A DNA stretch of 64,000 nt from Megamonas hypermegale_A (lineage in GTDB: Bacteria; Bacillota; Negativicutes; Selenomonadales; Selenomonadaceae), in NCBI RefSeq assembly GCF_030371585.1, contig NZ_JAUDCE010000001.1; one strand, given 5' to 3'. Positions 62,787 to 64,000 of this stretch are shown one piece after another (the stretch's first letter is position 1; every line of letters begins with the position of its first letter). A program made the position numbers and the translations under genes. Under the pieces are notes generated by a model that was given only the letters and a program-made list of their open reading frames with translations, did not search any database and was not told the origin of the DNA.

Positions 62787-62916
62787 CATAGTTGTATTCG
62801 TAAAACATCGAGCCTGTAGCCCGCAGTATAATACTTTATATACGTTCGATGTTGTCACTTAACCTCACTAAATATAAAGTATTATACTGCTTAAGAAATT
62901 AGCCAGCACAACATAT
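62787..62916 (+). repeat. 130-bp palindromic repeat, copy R9
   Basis: Same arm variant as R6 (ATAATACTTTATAT and its exact complement). It lies 75 nt upstream of the methyltransferase start. The flanks show no clear direct repeat. It occupies most of the 302-nt gap after the GNAT gene. Confidence 0.86.
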
Positions 62917-62991
62917 ATCTATTGACTTGATGTTCACTTCAAGTTTTAAACTGATTATAATTCATTTTGTTTTTGAGGAGTGTATATATTT

Positions 62992-63711
62992 ATGGAAATA
63001 AAAAACCGCATTATCAATTACTGGAGCAGACGCAGCGGCGATTTTGCCCGGCTGCGCCGCGATGAACTGAATAGTTATATGGCCGATTTATGGCTTGAAG
63101 AAATCCGAAAATACATGCCGGATAAACCGTGCAGAATTCTCGATATTGGCACTGGCTCCGGTTTTTTTGCCATTTTGCTGGGAAAAGCCGGTCATTATGT
63201 GGAAGGTATCGACCTGACGGCTTCCATGATTGAAGAAGCGAAACTATTGGCGGCAAAATCCGGCGTAAACAGCGTATTTAAAGTTATGGACGCGGAAAAT
63301 CTGCTTTATCCCGACGAAAGTTTCGATATCGTTCTGAGCCGAAATCTGACCTGGACACTGCCGCATCCGCGCAAGGCTTACAGCGAATGGCACCGCGTCT
63401 TGAAAAAAGGCGGTATGCTGCTCAATTTCGACGCCGATTACGGCAAGGAACATCTCGTGCAGGATTTAAATTCACTGCCGCAAAATCATGCTCATCACAA
63501 TATAAATTCCGACCTGCTGGCAGAATGCGACTCTATTAAAGCCAATCTCGATATTTCGCAGCTGCGCCGCCCGCAATGGGACAGCAGTGTCCTGCAGCAA
63601 ATCGGCTTTGCCCATGTGGATACGGACGAAACGGTCGGCAAACGCATCTACAGCCAGCATGACGAATTTTACAATCCGACGCCGCTGTTTTTAATCAGGG
63701 CGGTGAAATAA
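62992..63711 (+). CDS. class I SAM-dependent methyltransferase
   Basis: A 239-residue protein. The SAM loop is ILDIGTGSGFFAILLG (near residue 44-59), then GIDLTASMIEEAKLLA, MDAENLLYPDESFDIVLSRN and VLKKGGMLLNFD. The methyl acceptor is unknown. AGGAG lies 10 nt before the ATG. The Opp/Nik-type permease gene starts 4 nt after its stop. Methyltransferases of this type occur next to peptide/nickel-type importers in other Firmicutes, so it may modify a ligand or metallophore; this is inference. Confidence 0.82.
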   Translation: MEIKNRIINYWSRRSGDFARLRRDELNSYMADLWLEEIRKYMPDKPCRILDIGTGSGFFAILLGKAGHYVEGIDLTASMIEEAKLLAAKSGVNSVFKVMDAENLLYPDESFDIVLSRNLTWTLPHPRKAYSEWHRVLKKGGMLLNFDADYGKEHLVQDLNSLPQNHAHHNINSDLLAECDSIKANLDISQLRRPQWDSSVLQQIGFAHVDTDETVGKRIYSQHDEFYNPTPLFLIRAVK

Positions 63712-63715
63712 CACC

Positions 63716-64000
63716 ATGAAAACATATATTGCCCGGCGCATTCTGCATTTAATTCCCATACTGCTGGGCATAACGCTTTTATCGTTCGGTCTTATGCACA
63801 CGGTGGCCGGCGATGCGATTGATGTCATGGAAGCCAACCGCGGCACCGTTCTCTCCGAAGAAACGAAGGACCGGCTGCGCAGCGAGCTCAATCTGGACAA
63901 GCCGTTTCTCGTTCAGTACGGTATCTGGCTGAAAGACATGGTATCGGGCGATATGGGCACTTCCTACGTTTCCGGCAAGCCCGTATTTTCCACCTTTCTG
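63716..64000 (+). CDS. Opp/Dpp/Nik-type ABC transporter permease (5' part)
   Basis: The first 95 codons of a permease, cut by the window end. It begins MKTYIARRILHLIPILLGIT, the typical first helix of OppB/DppB/NikB proteins, and continues with the family's LRSELNLDKPFLVQYGIWL segment and DMGTSYVSGKPV. It transports peptides or nickel across the inner membrane. It is coupled to the methyltransferase gene. Confidence 0.9.
   Translation, partial: MKTYIARRILHLIPILLGITLLSFGLMHTVAGDAIDVMEANRGTVLSEETKDRLRSELNLDKPFLVQYGIWLKDMVSGDMGTSYVSGKPVFSTFL

Noticed and set aside
1..64000. tRNA or rRNA genes
   Set aside because: I looked through the intergenic regions by eye and saw no cloverleaf with a T-loop or rRNA-like segment; a tRNAscan-SE or Infernal run was not possible.

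Overview
The window reads as chromosome of a diderm Firmicute of the class Negativicutes (Veillonella/Selenomonas/Megamonas/Phascolarctobacterium type). Firmicute-style gene neighbourhoods (secG-est-rnr-smpB, mltG-trmR-trhP, ylmD-ylmE-sepF-ylmH-lspA-ylyB-pyrR, obgE-yhbY-proB-proA-nadD) sit beside outer-membrane functions: an SLH-domain porin of the OmpM type, two classical autotransporters with C-terminal beta-barrels, and an LptA/OstA-like protein. A single-polypeptide pyruvate:ferredoxin oxidoreductase indicates an anaerobe. Genus is an inference; no rRNA, tRNA or CRISPR array was seen.

Layout. 1-2.2 kb: a sugar:cation symporter (cut by the window edge) behind a cytidylate-kinase-like gene, with a promoter and a cre/LacI-type operator upstream. 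2.3-4.7 kb: an SsuABC/TauABC-type ABC importer. 4.9-10.2 kb: the SLH porin and nifJ. 10.3-18.5 kb: tRNA wobble modification (trhP, trmR), mltG, smpB, rnr, esterase, secG and an LptA-like gene. 18.5-20.4 kb: an amidohydrolase and a TPR protein. 20.9-26.7 kb: a five-gene set that looks like murein-peptide uptake and recycling (beta-lactamase-fold protein, OppA-like lipoprotein, LD-carboxypeptidase, M20 peptidase, L-Ala-D/L-Glu epimerase). 27-35.3 kb: two small proteins and two paralogous autotransporters. 35.5-40.6 kb: SAH/MTA salvage (mtaD, ahcY), surE and queuosine genes queE/queD. 40.8-44.2 kb: membrane glycosyltransferase, pssA, psd and a WecG/TagA glycosyltransferase. 44.5-51.1 kb: obgE, yhbY, proBA, a 48-residue membrane peptide, nadD, a RodZ-like gene and nrdR. 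51.3-58.2 kb: radical SAM protein and the ylm/lspA/pyrR cluster. 58.2-64 kb: MFS transporter, LysR regulator, GH13 glucosidase, GNAT, methyltransferase and the start of an Opp/Nik-type permease.

The most unusual content is repetitive and non-coding. First, nine copies of a ~131-bp imperfect palindrome lie between genes, mostly in the gene orientation and a few tens of bases upstream of a start codon. Their stem arms change in a compensatory way between copies, and several copies are flanked by short direct repeats, so they look like a MITE-type element with a conserved hairpin. Second, three copies of a much larger structured repeat (~420-590 bp) occur at 16.4, 20.4 and 36.9 kb. Its long central stem is perfectly paired in two copies although the arm sequence is completely different between them, and several other helices covary. 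Copy B has 33-bp terminal inverted repeats that carry the stop codons of both flanking genes. Neither family matches a named element I can recall; both look like conserved-structure elements worth a dedicated search.

Smaller points: an amber codon cutting off a Gln-rich tail, a palindrome pair upstream of the porin gene, a possible leftover porin C-terminus between the two autotransporters, and frequent TTG/GTG starts, each supported by a ribosome binding site.
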